64,000 nt of DNA, taken from contig NZ_AKJF01000017.1 in NCBI RefSeq assembly GCF_000282475.1, forward strand, positions 62,001 to 126,000, given 5' to 3'. This document shows, in pieces, positions 35,504-44,292 of this stretch; positions within the stretch are counted from its first letter, which is position 1, and every line of letters begins with the position of its first letter. The DNA is from Pseudomonas sp. GM78 (GTDB lineage: Bacteria > Pseudomonadota > Gammaproteobacteria > Pseudomonadales > Pseudomonadaceae). A program made the translations under genes and the position numbers. Below the pieces are notes generated by a model. It ran no database searches. It saw only the letters and a program-made list of their open reading frames with translations, and had not been told where the DNA came from.

Positions 35504-36559
35504 TCAATACTGTCCCGGCACGGTAAAACCACGCTGACCCGGCTTGCGGTTCGGCGCCATGCCCAGCCTGGCGATGGTCTCGTCGGCACTGGTGTAGGTT
35601 TCGCCGATCTTGTAGATCTCGCGCGCTTCCTTGCCGCTGGCAATCTCGCGCCCCAGCTCCCGGGACAGACGCACGGTCTGTTCAATCTGCTGCACCGAGG
35701 TCATGCGTTCGCCCTTGCGACCCCACAGGGTGTCTTCGATGCCGACACGCACATGCAGGCCCAGGGCAATTGCCATGGCGTTCATCGGCAGCACGGCGCG
35801 CATGGCGCTTTCCATGGACAGGACTGCGCCGGGCGGTGTGCGTTTGACGAACTCGATCATGTCGGACGGATCCAGACCCGCCGCGCCGCCACCGATGGCG
35901 ACGTAGTTCAAAATCAGCGGCCCGGTGTACAGGCCCTTGCGAATCAAACGTTCAACGGTTTCCAGTTGGTGCACGTGACCGAGCATGAAGTGCGGCTGGA
36001 TGCCGGAGGCCTGCAGGCGCTTGAGGTGCTCGATGAAGAACGACGGTCGCGCGTCGGAAACCATCTCCTGGTAGGCGTTGAAGTACGCAGGCTGTTCCAG
36101 GATGGTGCCGGCGATGTCATCGGCCGTCAGCAGCTCGCAGATATTCATCTGGCTGGTGTTGATGGCGATGGTCACCTGGTCTGGCTTGGGCGACAGGTCG
36201 GCGAGCATGTGCCGGGTGTCGTAATCGAGCCAGGTGGCCGCCTGCCCTTCGCTTTCCGGAGCGAAGGAAATCGATCCACCCACCTGCAGGACCATGTCCG
36301 GCACCGCCTGGCGCAGCAGCCCGAGCATCTCGTTGAACTTGCTCAGGCGCTTGGAGCCCTTGCCGTCTTCTTCCCGTACATGAACGTGCAGCACGGTGGC
36401 GCCGGCGTTGTAGCAATCGATCGCTTTCTGGACCTGATCGTCCATGCTGACCGGAATATCGTCCGAGTCGGCAGGCGTCCATTGCGGACCATAGGGCGCC
36501 ACTTGAATCACCAGTTTTTCCTGGTTTTCCGGGAACAAGCTGTCATCAAGGAAATGCAT
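35504..36559 (-). CDS. BKACE-family beta-keto acid cleavage enzyme
   Basis: 351-residue member of the DUF849/3-keto-5-aminohexanoate cleavage family. It condenses a beta-keto acid with acetyl-CoA to give acetoacetate and a new acyl-CoA. Zinc ligands H58 and H60 (LHVHVREED), a later His in HFMLGHVHQLE and the conserved VGIEDTLWG are seen. It is about 50 residues longer than KCE (near 300). Dehydrocarnitine cleavage enzymes belong here, but the neighbours do not match cdhABC, so the substrate is open. Start ATG 36559, GGAG eight bases upstream. It is first in an operon behind AraC-type repeats. Confidence 0.88.
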   Translation of the reverse strand: MHFLDDSLFPENQEKLVIQVAPYGPQWTPADSDDIPVSMDDQVQKAIDCYNAGATVLHVHVREEDGKGSKRLSKFNEMLGLLRQAVPDMVLQVGGSISFAPESEGQAATWLDYDTRHMLADLSPKPDQVTIAINTSQMNICELLTADDIAGTILEQPAYFNAYQEMVSDARPSFFIEHLKRLQASGIQPHFMLGHVHQLETVERLIRKGLYTGPLILNYVAIGGGAAGLDPSDMIEFVKRTPPGAVLSMESAMRAVLPMNAMAIALGLHVRVGIEDTLWGRKGERMTSVQQIEQTVRLSRELGREIASGKEAREIYKIGETYTSADETIARLGMAPNRKPGQRGFTVPGQY

Positions 36560-36651
36560 CGTAACTTCTCCGTCCTGTCTTATCGTTATTGAACGAATGA
36601 GCGGTGTAGCTGCTCGCATGACTGAAAAGTTACTGCTTTCGCGCGGGATGT

Positions 36652-36689
36652 TTTTATCATCCTGGCACCAGCTTTTATCATTTCGGCAC
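36652..36689 (-). promoter_or_regulatory. Tandem AraC-type binding sites upstream of the BKACE operon
   Basis: Two direct copies of TTTTATCATNNNGGCAC (36652-36668 and 36673-36689), period 21 bases or two helical turns, lying 93-130 bases upstream of the BKACE ATG. AraC-family activators bind such tandem sites next to the -35 region. The adjacent AraC gene (36843) is the obvious candidate. Confidence 0.65.
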
Positions 36690-36717
36690 ATTCAGGTGAT
36701 TGGCAAAAATCAAAAAT

Positions 36718-36805
36718 GTGGGAGCGAGCCTGCTCGCGAAAGGTGCGTGTCAGTCAACATCACTGGTGAATGACAGATTGCTTTCGCGAGCAGGCTCGCT
36801 CCTAC
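36718..36805. repeat. REPIN (inverted pair of Pseudomonas REP sequences)
   Basis: The left arm GTGGGAGCGAGCCTGCTCGC.. (36718-36742) and right arm ..GCGAGCAGGCTCGCTCC (36781-36805) are almost exact reverse complements around a 38-base centre. Typical extragenic REP doublet, placed between the AraC gene 3' end and the BKACE promoter; it may insulate the two. Confidence 0.92.
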
Positions 36806-36842
36806 AGGGGGAATTGAAAACCGGTGCGCGGCGTACAGCAGA

Positions 36843-37898
36843 TCAGACGGTTGTGCGTGTCTGGGCGGGCGCGACCATAGCCGAGCGCCCCTTGCGCCAC
36901 TCACGCGGCGTACAGTCGAACCAGCGCTTGAAGGCACGGGTGAAATTGCCCTGGGTCTCATAACCCAGGCGGCTGGCGACTTCGGCAATGGGTAGATCGG
37001 GGTCAATCAACAGACGGGTGGCCATATCCTTGCGAGTCTGCTCCAGGAGCAACTCGAAACTGGTCTGCTGTTCGCTCAGGTGGCGATAGAGGGTGAAGCG
37101 ATGCACGGCAAAGAATTCAGCCACCCGTTCCGCCGAACAATCGCCCTGCAACAGCAACGCTTCGATGACCTGGCGTACCCGGCTGGCCAGGTCTTGTCCT
37201 TCTCGGCCCTGCAGCTCGTCGAGGTGACCGCGCAGGAAATCTTCCAGTTGGCGATCGTGAGCAGCGCGCGGTTTGTCCAGCAAGGCCTGGGGAAACAGCA
37301 CTTCATGTTGCGACTGTCCGAACCACACCGGACAGCGGAAAAAATGCTCGTACAACCCTGCCGAGCGCGGCTTGCGATAAGCGATGCGAACCAGCGCCGG
37401 TCGCCAGGTGTGGCCGACGATGAGTTCCATGATGGTGACGATGGCGGCCAGGTAAGCCGTCAGCAACTGATCGCTGCCGGGCACGTTGCCCACAATGGAA
37501 AGGCGCATGCCGGCGTAGCCTCGCTCCTCGACCAGGCTCACGTGCAGACCGCGATACCACAACCCGCAATAGCGGATCAGGCTTTCGGTGGCGGCGCGTA
37601 CCGTGGCGGCGTTGAGCACGAGAAAGCGCAGCGGACCGGCGTTTTGCAGGTTGGCCCGCTGGCCGAGCAACAAGCCCAGATGATCGCAGCCCGATAGCCT
37701 GGCCGCTTCCTCGAGAATCCTGCCGTGGGTGATGACAGGCAACGGGCTCAGGTGCTGCTTGAACGAGTCGGGATAAATGCCGAATCCGCCCAGCAATGGC
37801 CAGGGATCGACACCGTGCTCCTGGAGCACCACCGGCAACGAGACGAGCGCACCCACCGGAATGGACTTATCCGCAACCCGTGGGCTCGCTCGCTTCAT
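36843..37898 (-). CDS. AraC-family transcriptional regulator (ArgR/OruR type)
   Basis: 351 residues: an Arabinose_bd-type N-terminal sensor domain (about 20-210, GALVSLPVVLQEHGVDPWPLL...GLLLGQRANLQNAG) and a C-terminal AraC HTH pair (about 245-335, AERVAEFFAVHRFTLYRHLSEQQTSFELLLEQTRKDMATRLL and IAEVASRLGYETQGNFTRAFKRWFDCTPREWRKG). It lies on the same strand between the acyl-CoA dehydrogenase and BKACE genes, and probably activates the BKACE operon through the tandem sites at 36652. Confidence 0.9.
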   Translation of the reverse strand: MKRASPRVADKSIPVGALVSLPVVLQEHGVDPWPLLGGFGIYPDSFKQHLSPLPVITHGRILEEAARLSGCDHLGLLLGQRANLQNAGPLRFLVLNAATVRAATESLIRYCGLWYRGLHVSLVEERGYAGMRLSIVGNVPGSDQLLTAYLAAIVTIMELIVGHTWRPALVRIAYRKPRSAGLYEHFFRCPVWFGQSQHEVLFPQALLDKPRAAHDRQLEDFLRGHLDELQGREGQDLASRVRQVIEALLLQGDCSAERVAEFFAVHRFTLYRHLSEQQTSFELLLEQTRKDMATRLLIDPDLPIAEVASRLGYETQGNFTRAFKRWFDCTPREWRKGRSAMVAPAQTRTTV

Positions 37899-37919
37899 CG
37901 CCAGGCTCCGTGAATGGCG

Positions 37920-39692
37920 CTAGAACTGCTCGGGATCGAATGCCTTGAGGGTTTCGGCGCCCGTGTTGATACGCTGCAGGTGGATCGTCGTTTCGGGCAG
38001 TATACGCTCGAAGAAGAACCGGGCTGTGGTCTGCTTGGCGCGGTAGAAATCGCCATCGGCCGAACCTTGCGCCAGGTGGTGCCGGGCGACGACGGCCATC
38101 TTCGCCCACTGCAGGCCGAACGCAACCAGGGCGGTCAGGTGCAGGAAGTCCACCGCACCGGCGGCAGTGGCACTCGCATCGGCGCTGCCCATGTATTCGA
38201 CAGCCATCACCAGATCCGCCAAGGCGAGGCGCAAGGCCCGTACCCCCATCAGCTCGTTTCCATGCTGATTGCAGAAATCGTCGACCAGCTTCAGGAAACG
38301 GCGCATCGCCCGGCCATCGTCGAGCCTGAGCTTGCGAGCCGCGAGATCCATGGCCTGCACGCCATTGGTCCCTTCATACAACGGGGTAATCCGCGCATCG
38401 CGCTGAAATTGCTCCATGCCCCACTCACGGATATAACCGTGCCCGCCGAAGCACTGCATCGCCATTCCCGTGCACTCCACACCCTTGTCAGTGCAGTAAG
38501 CCTTGATCATCGGGGTGAGCAGGCCTAGCAGGTCGCTGGCGGCCTCGCGCAGTTCGGGGTCCGGATGTTTGTGCGCCAGGTCGACCTGCAGGCCGGCCCA
38601 ATAGGTCAGCGCCCTGCCCCCTTCAACGAATGCGCGCTGGGTCAGCAACATGCGCTGCACATCGGGGTGCATCACAATCGGATCGGCTGGCTGCCCAGGC
38701 GTCACCGCGCCACCCGGCGCTCGCCCCTGGAGGCGTTCACGGGCATAGCGGGCGGCATTCTGGTAGGCCACCGAGGCCAGGCTCAAGCCCTGGACGCCGA
38801 CCGCCAGGCGCGCGCTGTTCATCATCACGAACATCACGCGCAAGCCTTGATGCGGCAGGCCGATCAGGTAACCGGTGGCACCGTCGTAATTCATCACGCA
38901 GGTCGGGTTGCCGTGGATGCCCATTTTCTCTTCCAGGGAACCGCAACGTACCGCGTTGCGCTCGCCCAGCGAGCCATCGGCGTTGACCAGGAATTTCGGC
39001 ACGATGAACAGGCTGATGCCTTTCACACCCGGCGGCGCATCCGGCAGGCGGGCCAGGACCAAATGGATGATGTTCTCGGCCAGGTCATGCTCGCCGGCAG
39101 AGATGAAAATCTTCGTACCGGTGATGTGGTAACTGTCATCTTCCTGCGGCTCGGCACGAGTCCGTAGCAACCCAAGGTCAGTGCCGCAGTGCGGCTCAGT
39201 GAGGTTCATCGTGCCGGTCCAGCGGCCCTCGATCATCGGCGGCATGAACAGCGCCTTTTGCGCCTCGCTGCCGCCATTGGCGATGGCATTGACTGCGCCA
39301 TGGCTGAGGCCGGCGAACATCGAAAAGGCCAGGTTGGCACTGGTCATGATTTCCCGCACGGCAATGCCCAGCAGGTGCGACAGCCCCTGACCGCCGAATT
39401 CGGGCGACGCGGTCAGGCCGGTCCAGCCACTTTGCGCATAAAGCTGGTAAGCCTCGCGAAAACCTGGTGCGGTCGTCACTTCGCCGTCGGCCAACGTGCA
39501 GCCCTGGTGATCACCGACAGCGTTCAACGGCATCAGCACTTCACTGGCGAGTTTGGCGGCTTCCTCGAGGATCGCGGCGACGACATCCGGTGTGGCCTCG
39601 GCGAAGCCCGACAGGTCGGCGTAGTGGTCCACTTGCAGCAGTTCATCGAGGACAAAATGCATGTCCCGTAGCGGTGCGTTGTAAGTTGCCAT
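37920..39692 (-). CDS. Acyl-CoA dehydrogenase, DmdC-like long type
   Basis: 590 residues, longer than standard acyl-CoA dehydrogenases because of N-terminal (YNAPLRDMHFVLDELLQVDHYADL) and C-terminal extensions typical of the DmdC/3-methylmercaptopropionyl-CoA dehydrogenase class. FAD-contact and acyl-binding blocks MNLTEPHCGTDLGLLRTRAEP and FGGHGYIREWGMEQFQRDARITPLYEGTNGVQAMDL are present, the last holding the catalytic Glu. Last gene of the ech-hydroxyacyl dehydrogenase-thiolase run. Chain specificity cannot be told. Confidence 0.9.
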   Translation of the reverse strand: MATYNAPLRDMHFVLDELLQVDHYADLSGFAEATPDVVAAILEEAAKLASEVLMPLNAVGDHQGCTLADGEVTTAPGFREAYQLYAQSGWTGLTASPEFGGQGLSHLLGIAVREIMTSANLAFSMFAGLSHGAVNAIANGGSEAQKALFMPPMIEGRWTGTMNLTEPHCGTDLGLLRTRAEPQEDDSYHITGTKIFISAGEHDLAENIIHLVLARLPDAPPGVKGISLFIVPKFLVNADGSLGERNAVRCGSLEEKMGIHGNPTCVMNYDGATGYLIGLPHQGLRVMFVMMNSARLAVGVQGLSLASVAYQNAARYARERLQGRAPGGAVTPGQPADPIVMHPDVQRMLLTQRAFVEGGRALTYWAGLQVDLAHKHPDPELREAASDLLGLLTPMIKAYCTDKGVECTGMAMQCFGGHGYIREWGMEQFQRDARITPLYEGTNGVQAMDLAARKLRLDDGRAMRRFLKLVDDFCNQHGNELMGVRALRLALADLVMAVEYMGSADASATAAGAVDFLHLTALVAFGLQWAKMAVVARHHLAQGSADGDFYRAKQTTARFFFERILPETTIHLQRINTGAETLKAFDPEQF

Positions 39693-39702
39693 GGTCGCCT
39701 CC

Positions 39703-40902
39703 TTATAGACGTTCGATCACGACGGCCAGCCCCTGGCCGACGCCGATGCACAGGCTGACCACGGCGTAACGGCCGCCACGGCGTTCCAGTTCGCGCAGCG
39801 CGGTCAGCGCCAGGCGCGCACCGGAAGCCCCCAGCGGATGGCCCAGGGCAATGGCACCGCCGTTGGGATTGACACGCGGGTCGTCGGCGCGCAAGTCGAG
39901 CAGGTGCAGGCAGCCCAGTACCTGGACGGCGAAGGCTTCGTTGATCTCGATCAGGTCCATGTCCGCCAGACTTAAACCGGCACGCTCCAGCGCCTTGGGA
40001 ATGGCAAAGGCCGGGCCGATGCCCATCACCCGAGGTGCAACGCCACTGGCAGCGCCAGCTAGGATTCTCCCTCGCGGCTGCACGCCATGGCGCTCACCCA
40101 ACGCGCGGCTGCCGATCAGCAAGGCAGCAGCACCATCGTTGATACCCGAGGCGTTGCCAGCGGTGACCACACCACCCTCGAACAACGGCTTGAGCCTGGC
40201 CAGATCCTCGGCATTGGCCTGCGGACGCGGGTGCTCATCGGAGGTCACGGTGACCGTGCCCTTGCGACCGGCCGGCGCTTGCACGGCGAGGATTTCATCG
40301 GCGAAGAAACCCTCGGCCAGCGCCTTCGCGTAGCGTTGCTGCGAGGCCAGGGCAAACGCGTCGGCCGCCTCGCGTCCAATGCCGTAATCCTGGGCAACGT
40401 TGTCGGCGGTCTCCGGCATGCTGTCGTCACCGTATTGCGCATTGACCTTCGGATTGGGGAAGCGCGCACCAATGGTGGTATCGAAGAGCTTCGCCTCACG
40501 GCTGTACGCCGATTCGCTCTTGCTCAACACGAAGGGCGCGCGGCTCATGCTTTCCACACCACCGGCCAGATACAACTCGCCTTCGCCACAGCTGACGGCA
40601 CGTGCCGCATCGAGCACGGCGGCCAGGCCGCTGGCGCACAGGCGATTGACGGTCTGCCCCGGCACGCTGACCGGCAGCCCCGCCGCCAGCAGCGCGTTGC
40701 GTGCGACGTTGCGGCTGTCTTCGCCAGCCTGATTGGTGCAGCCGAGGATGACGTCCTCGATCTGTTCGGCAGAAAACGGCGAACGTTCCACCAGGGCCCG
40801 CATCAGCTGGGCGGCAAGATCATCCGGGCGAACCGGCGCCAGGCCACCGCCATGACGGCCGAAGGGAGTCCGCAAACCATCGTAGATATAAGCGTCGAGC
40901 AT
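39703..40902 (-). CDS. Acetyl-CoA C-acyltransferase (thiolase)
   Basis: 399-residue thiolase II-type enzyme. Nucleophile Cys in QTVNRLCASGLAAVLDAAR, NEAFAVQVLG, His in GGAIALGHPLGASGARL and second Cys in VSLCIGVGQGLAVVIERL; the usual GGGQG loop reads GVGQG. It closes the beta-oxidation spiral by releasing acetyl-CoA, and resembles PcaF/PaaJ-like thiolases. It lies ten bases upstream of the acyl-CoA dehydrogenase gene. Confidence 0.92.
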   Translation of the reverse strand: MLDAYIYDGLRTPFGRHGGGLAPVRPDDLAAQLMRALVERSPFSAEQIEDVILGCTNQAGEDSRNVARNALLAAGLPVSVPGQTVNRLCASGLAAVLDAARAVSCGEGELYLAGGVESMSRAPFVLSKSESAYSREAKLFDTTIGARFPNPKVNAQYGDDSMPETADNVAQDYGIGREAADAFALASQQRYAKALAEGFFADEILAVQAPAGRKGTVTVTSDEHPRPQANAEDLARLKPLFEGGVVTAGNASGINDGAAALLIGSRALGERHGVQPRGRILAGAASGVAPRVMGIGPAFAIPKALERAGLSLADMDLIEINEAFAVQVLGCLHLLDLRADDPRVNPNGGAIALGHPLGASGARLALTALRELERRGGRYAVVSLCIGVGQGLAVVIERL

Positions 40903-40929
40903 TCTTATTGTTCCTTCCCGTAGTGAGTA

Positions 40930-42447
40930 TCAGGTGTCAGCGGTGAGCAGCGACAAGTCCAGGCGGGCGCGGCGCATCAACCAGGGGCTGGGGCGATAAC
41001 GCGGGTCGCGGTAGTAGTCGTGGAGGTTGTCGAGGATCTGCAGCACGGTGTCGCCGCCGAGTGCATCTCCCCACGCCAGCGGGCCCAGCGGATAACCCAG
41101 GCCGAGGCGAATGGCACTGTCGATGTCCTTCGGATTGGCCACGCCTTGCTGCGCCATGTCGCAGGCGATGTTGACGATATGCGCCAACACCCGCTGCGCA
41201 ACGAAGCCTGCGCTGTCGCGGATCACGCTGACCGGTTTGCCGTCGGCAGCCAGCAGTGCGTGGGCTGCATCGCGCCAGCCCGGCGCGGTGATGGTCGTGG
41301 TCATCAACACGCGGCGGCGTTCCAGCGGCAGCAGCGTGTCCAGGGCCAGGGTGCGCATCGGGTCGAGCCCTTCGGCGATGGCGGCGTGAGTCGCGTCCGT
41401 ACCCAACGGCAACACCAGGCACAGCGCGTCGGGGCCTGGCCGCAGGCCCGTGTCAATGCGCGCACCCAGGCGCTGGAGCAGACCTATCACGGCATCACGG
41501 GCCTGGGGCCGCGCCATGCTGACCCACACCATCGGCAGCTTCACGTTGGGCGCCGGTGCCTCGTCGGGCACCTGCTGCACACCCTCGACGTAGTGGTAGA
41601 AGCCTTGCCCTACCTTGCGCCCGAGCAGCCCGGCGTCCAGCCGTTGGCGCGTGATCAACGTGGGTCGATAACGCGATTCCTGGTAATACTGCTCGAAGAT
41701 CGATTCGGTAACCGGGTGCGAAACGTCCAGCCCGGTGAGGTCGAACAGCTCGCACGGCCCCATGCGAAAACCGGCCTGCTCGCGCAGGATGCGATCCAGG
41801 GTCAGCGGGTCGGTCACCGATTCGCTGAGCACCCGCATGGCCTCGGTGCCATAACCCCGACCGCCATGGTTGACGATGAAACCCGGGGTGTCCTGGGCGC
41901 GCACGGCGGTATGACCGAAGCGCTCGCCGAGTGCCAGCAAGGTCGCCCCGACCCAGGGTTCGCTCTTGAGGCCATCGATCACCTCGACGATCTTCATCAG
42001 CGCCACCGGGTTGAAAAAGTGGAAACCACCGACTCGCCCCGGCACGCGACATTGCGCGGCGATGGCGGTCACCGACAGCGACGAAGTGTTGGTGGCCAAC
42101 AGACAGTCGTCGGCTACCACGGCTTCAAGGTCGGCGAACAAGGCACGCTTGATCTCGAGGTTCTCGACGATCGCTTCCACCACCAACTGGGCATCGGCCA
42201 GTTCGGCCAGGGCGTTCGCCGCCAGCAGATGTTGCGCGGCGGCCTGTACCTGCTGCTCGCTCAACTTGCCCTTGGCGCAAAGCTTTTCGAGGGTTGTCAC
42301 GATCCCTTGGCGGGCGGCTTGCGCGGCGCCTTCGCGACTGTCGAACAGGTGCACCGTTACGCCGGCCAACGCCGCGATCTGCGCGATGCCGGCGCCCATG
42401 ACACCCGCACCGACCACCGCCATGCGATTAATCTTTCGTGCATTCAT
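40930..42447 (-). CDS. 3-hydroxyacyl-CoA dehydrogenase (PaaH-like, two C-terminal domains)
   Basis: 505 residues. Rossmann domain MAVVGAGVMGAGIAQIAALAGVTVHLFD, catalytic GFHFFNPVALMKIVEVIDG, then two 3HCDH C-terminal domains (about 185-280 and 405-495), the layout of PaaH/PhaC. NAD-dependent oxidation of 3-hydroxyacyl-CoA to 3-oxoacyl-CoA. The gene starts two bases after the enoyl-CoA hydratase stop, so it is tightly coupled. PaaH would imply adipyl-type substrates, but the local context does not prove that. Confidence 0.92.
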   Translation of the reverse strand: MNARKINRMAVVGAGVMGAGIAQIAALAGVTVHLFDSREGAAQAARQGIVTTLEKLCAKGKLSEQQVQAAAQHLLAANALAELADAQLVVEAIVENLEIKRALFADLEAVVADDCLLATNTSSLSVTAIAAQCRVPGRVGGFHFFNPVALMKIVEVIDGLKSEPWVGATLLALGERFGHTAVRAQDTPGFIVNHGGRGYGTEAMRVLSESVTDPLTLDRILREQAGFRMGPCELFDLTGLDVSHPVTESIFEQYYQESRYRPTLITRQRLDAGLLGRKVGQGFYHYVEGVQQVPDEAPAPNVKLPMVWVSMARPQARDAVIGLLQRLGARIDTGLRPGPDALCLVLPLGTDATHAAIAEGLDPMRTLALDTLLPLERRRVLMTTTITAPGWRDAAHALLAADGKPVSVIRDSAGFVAQRVLAHIVNIACDMAQQGVANPKDIDSAIRLGLGYPLGPLAWGDALGGDTVLQILDNLHDYYRDPRYRPSPWLMRRARLDLSLLTADT

Positions 42448-42449
42448 GC

Positions 42450-43220
42450 TCAGTTCCCCGAGTAGACCGGCTGGCGTTTCTCGAGGAAAGCGCGCATGCC
42501 CTCCTTCTGGTCGGCGGAATCAAAGAGCAGCTGGAAGGCCTTGCGCTCCAGCATCAGCGCGGTATCCAGTGAGGCGTCCTGGCCCGCCAGCAAGACTTCC
42601 TTGATCTGCATGACGGCCAATGGCGGCATGCCGGCAATCTGCGTGGCCAGTTCCAGCGCACGTGCCTGCACCTGGTCCTCCTCCACCACCTCACTGGCCA
42701 GGCCCATGCGCAGGGCCTCATCAGCGCTGACCGGCAGGCCGGTGAGCAGCATGCGCATCGCCTGGAACTTGCCGACCGCACGGGTCAAGCGCTGGGTGCC
42801 ACCGGCACCGGGCATGATGCCGACGCGGACTTCCGGCTGACCAAAACGGGCGCCACGGCCGGCGACGATCAAGTCGGCATGCATCGCCAGTTCACAGCCG
42901 CCGCCCAGGGCGAAGCCATTGACCGCAGCGATCACCGGTTTCGGGCACTGGGCGATCGCCGCCCACAGCCGTTGCGTCTGGCGCTGCATCATGTCGATGG
43001 CACCCCGCTCCGCCATGTCGCGAATATCCGCGCCGGCGGCGAACACCTGGTCACCGCCGGTGAGCAGGATGCACCTCACTTCGGGATCGACGCCCAGCAC
43101 GCTGAAGTGTTCCGCCAGTTGCTCACGAACCGCCTGATTCAGCGCATTGCGCGCCTCAGGTCGATTGAGGTGTATCCGCGCCACGCCCGTCATGGGGTGA
43201 TCGACATAGGTCTCGTTCAT
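42450..43220 (-). CDS. Enoyl-CoA hydratase/isomerase
   Basis: 256-residue crotonase. Oxyanion loop FAAGADIRDMAERG, ALGGGCELAMHADLIVAG, and EVRVGIMPGAGGTQRLTRAVGKFQAM with the two catalytic Glu positions. It hydrates trans-2-enoyl-CoA. First gene of the minus-strand beta-oxidation run, with an IclR-type palindrome 18 bases upstream of its ATG. Confidence 0.93.
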   Translation of the reverse strand: MNETYVDHPMTGVARIHLNRPEARNALNQAVREQLAEHFSVLGVDPEVRCILLTGGDQVFAAGADIRDMAERGAIDMMQRQTQRLWAAIAQCPKPVIAAVNGFALGGGCELAMHADLIVAGRGARFGQPEVRVGIMPGAGGTQRLTRAVGKFQAMRMLLTGLPVSADEALRMGLASEVVEEDQVQARALELATQIAGMPPLAVMQIKEVLLAGQDASLDTALMLERKAFQLLFDSADQKEGMRAFLEKRQPVYSGN

Positions 43221-43237
43221 AACTGCCTCTTGTTATT

Positions 43238-43254
43238 GTTCCGCTATGCGGAAC
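43238..43254. promoter_or_regulatory. IclR-type palindrome near the enoyl-CoA hydratase gene
   Basis: GTTCCGC-TAT-GCGGAAC, perfect 7-base arms, 18 bases before the hydratase ATG. The form is typical of IclR-family operators, and the gene for such a regulator starts 210 bases away. Confidence 0.7.
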
Positions 43255-43356
43255 CATGTTTTGCAATTAAAAATAAGCCTACGCAAGTTATCCTGCGTTT
43301 TGCAATCAGACATGCAGTGAAAACGACAAGCGTTGAATTTTTGGCTGGCGCTAGAT

Positions 43357-43373
43357 GCTCCGCTATGCGAAAC
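43357..43373. promoter_or_regulatory. Second IclR-type palindrome, before the iclR-like gene
   Basis: GCTCCGCTATGCGAAAC shares the CTATGCG core and 14 of 17 bases with the palindrome at 43238. It lies 90 bases upstream of the regulator ATG. The two sites would let one regulator control both divergent units. Confidence 0.65.
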
Positions 43374-43463
43374 TAGATTCTATTTTATTGACTATCGCTT
43401 TTCGCCTATGCCAGCATCCGGCCGGCGATCGGCGAGCCACTGTCCGACGCATGAGGATCGACC

Positions 43464-44282
43464 ATGACCAAACCCACGCCTTTCGACACCGAACTCGACC
43501 AGCAAGACCTGGAACAGGACCGCCAGTTCGTCACCGCCCTCGCCCGCGGCCTGGAGCTGTTGCGTTGCTTCCGCCCGGGCGAGCGTTTGCTGGGCAATCA
43601 GGAGCTGGTCGTGCGCAGTGGCTTGCCCAAGGCCACTGTGTCGCGCCTGACCTACACCCTGGTGCGTCTGGGTTACCTGCAATACAACGCCAGCATGGGC
43701 AAGTACGCCCTCGACACCGGCGTGCTTGCCCTCGGCTACGCGCACCTCAGCGGGCTGGACATTCGCCGGGCGGCACGACCGCTGATGGCCGAACTCGCCG
43801 AGCAGACCCAGACTTCGGTGTCCCTCGGCGCGCGCGATCGTCTGAGCATGGTTTACATCGACAACTGCCAGGGCAGCGGCCCGTTGACCCTGCGCCTGGA
43901 CATCGGCGCCCGCATTCCCCTTGCGACCACTGCCATGGGCCGCGCCTATCTCGCCGCCTTGCCGGAACAGGAGCGCGATCTGCTCCTCGACCAACTGCGC
44001 GCCCGCGACCAGGAACAATGGCCGGTCATTCGCGAACAACTGGAAAAAGCCTTCCGCCAGTACCAGGACCAGGGCTTCTGCCTGTCCCTCGGTGGCTGGG
44101 AGAAGGACATCAACGCCGTAGGCGTTCCACTGATCAAACCCGACGGCTCCGGTGTCGTCGCCTTCAGCTGCGGCGGCCCGGCATTCGCCCTGCGCCAGCA
44201 CATGCTGGAAGACGACCTGGGGCCACGCCTTTCGCACATGGTGCGCAATGTCCAGGCCAATCTGGGCCGACAATTCCAATAA
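43464..44282 (+). CDS. IclR-family transcriptional regulator
   Basis: 272 residues: N-terminal winged HTH (FVTALARGLELLRCFRPGERLLGNQELVVRSGLPKATVSRLTYTLVRLGYL) and a C-terminal IclR effector domain (about 95-260; LAEQTQTSVSLGARDRLSMVYID, PLATTAMGRAYLAAL, GFCLSLGGWEKDINAVGVPL). It is divergent from the hydratase operon and followed 10 bases later by acyl-CoA dehydrogenase and ligase genes, so it probably regulates both in response to the CoA-ester or free acid. Confidence 0.92.
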   Translation: MTKPTPFDTELDQQDLEQDRQFVTALARGLELLRCFRPGERLLGNQELVVRSGLPKATVSRLTYTLVRLGYLQYNASMGKYALDTGVLALGYAHLSGLDIRRAARPLMAELAEQTQTSVSLGARDRLSMVYIDNCQGSGPLTLRLDIGARIPLATTAMGRAYLAALPEQERDLLLDQLRARDQEQWPVIREQLEKAFRQYQDQGFCLSLGGWEKDINAVGVPLIKPDGSGVVAFSCGGPAFALRQHMLEDDLGPRLSHMVRNVQANLGRQFQ

Positions 44283-44292
44283 GAGGTCATGC

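Noticed and set aside
35504-36559. BKACE as dehydrocarnitine cleavage enzyme linked to the carnitine cluster
   Set aside because: It is 26 kb from the carnitine genes, lacks cdhA/cdhB neighbours and sits in a different operon with its own AraC regulator.
44152-44292. N-terminal extension of the acyl-CoA dehydrogenase
   Set aside because: Overlaps the IclR gene and is unlike any ACAD; the ATG at 44293 has a good ribosome site.
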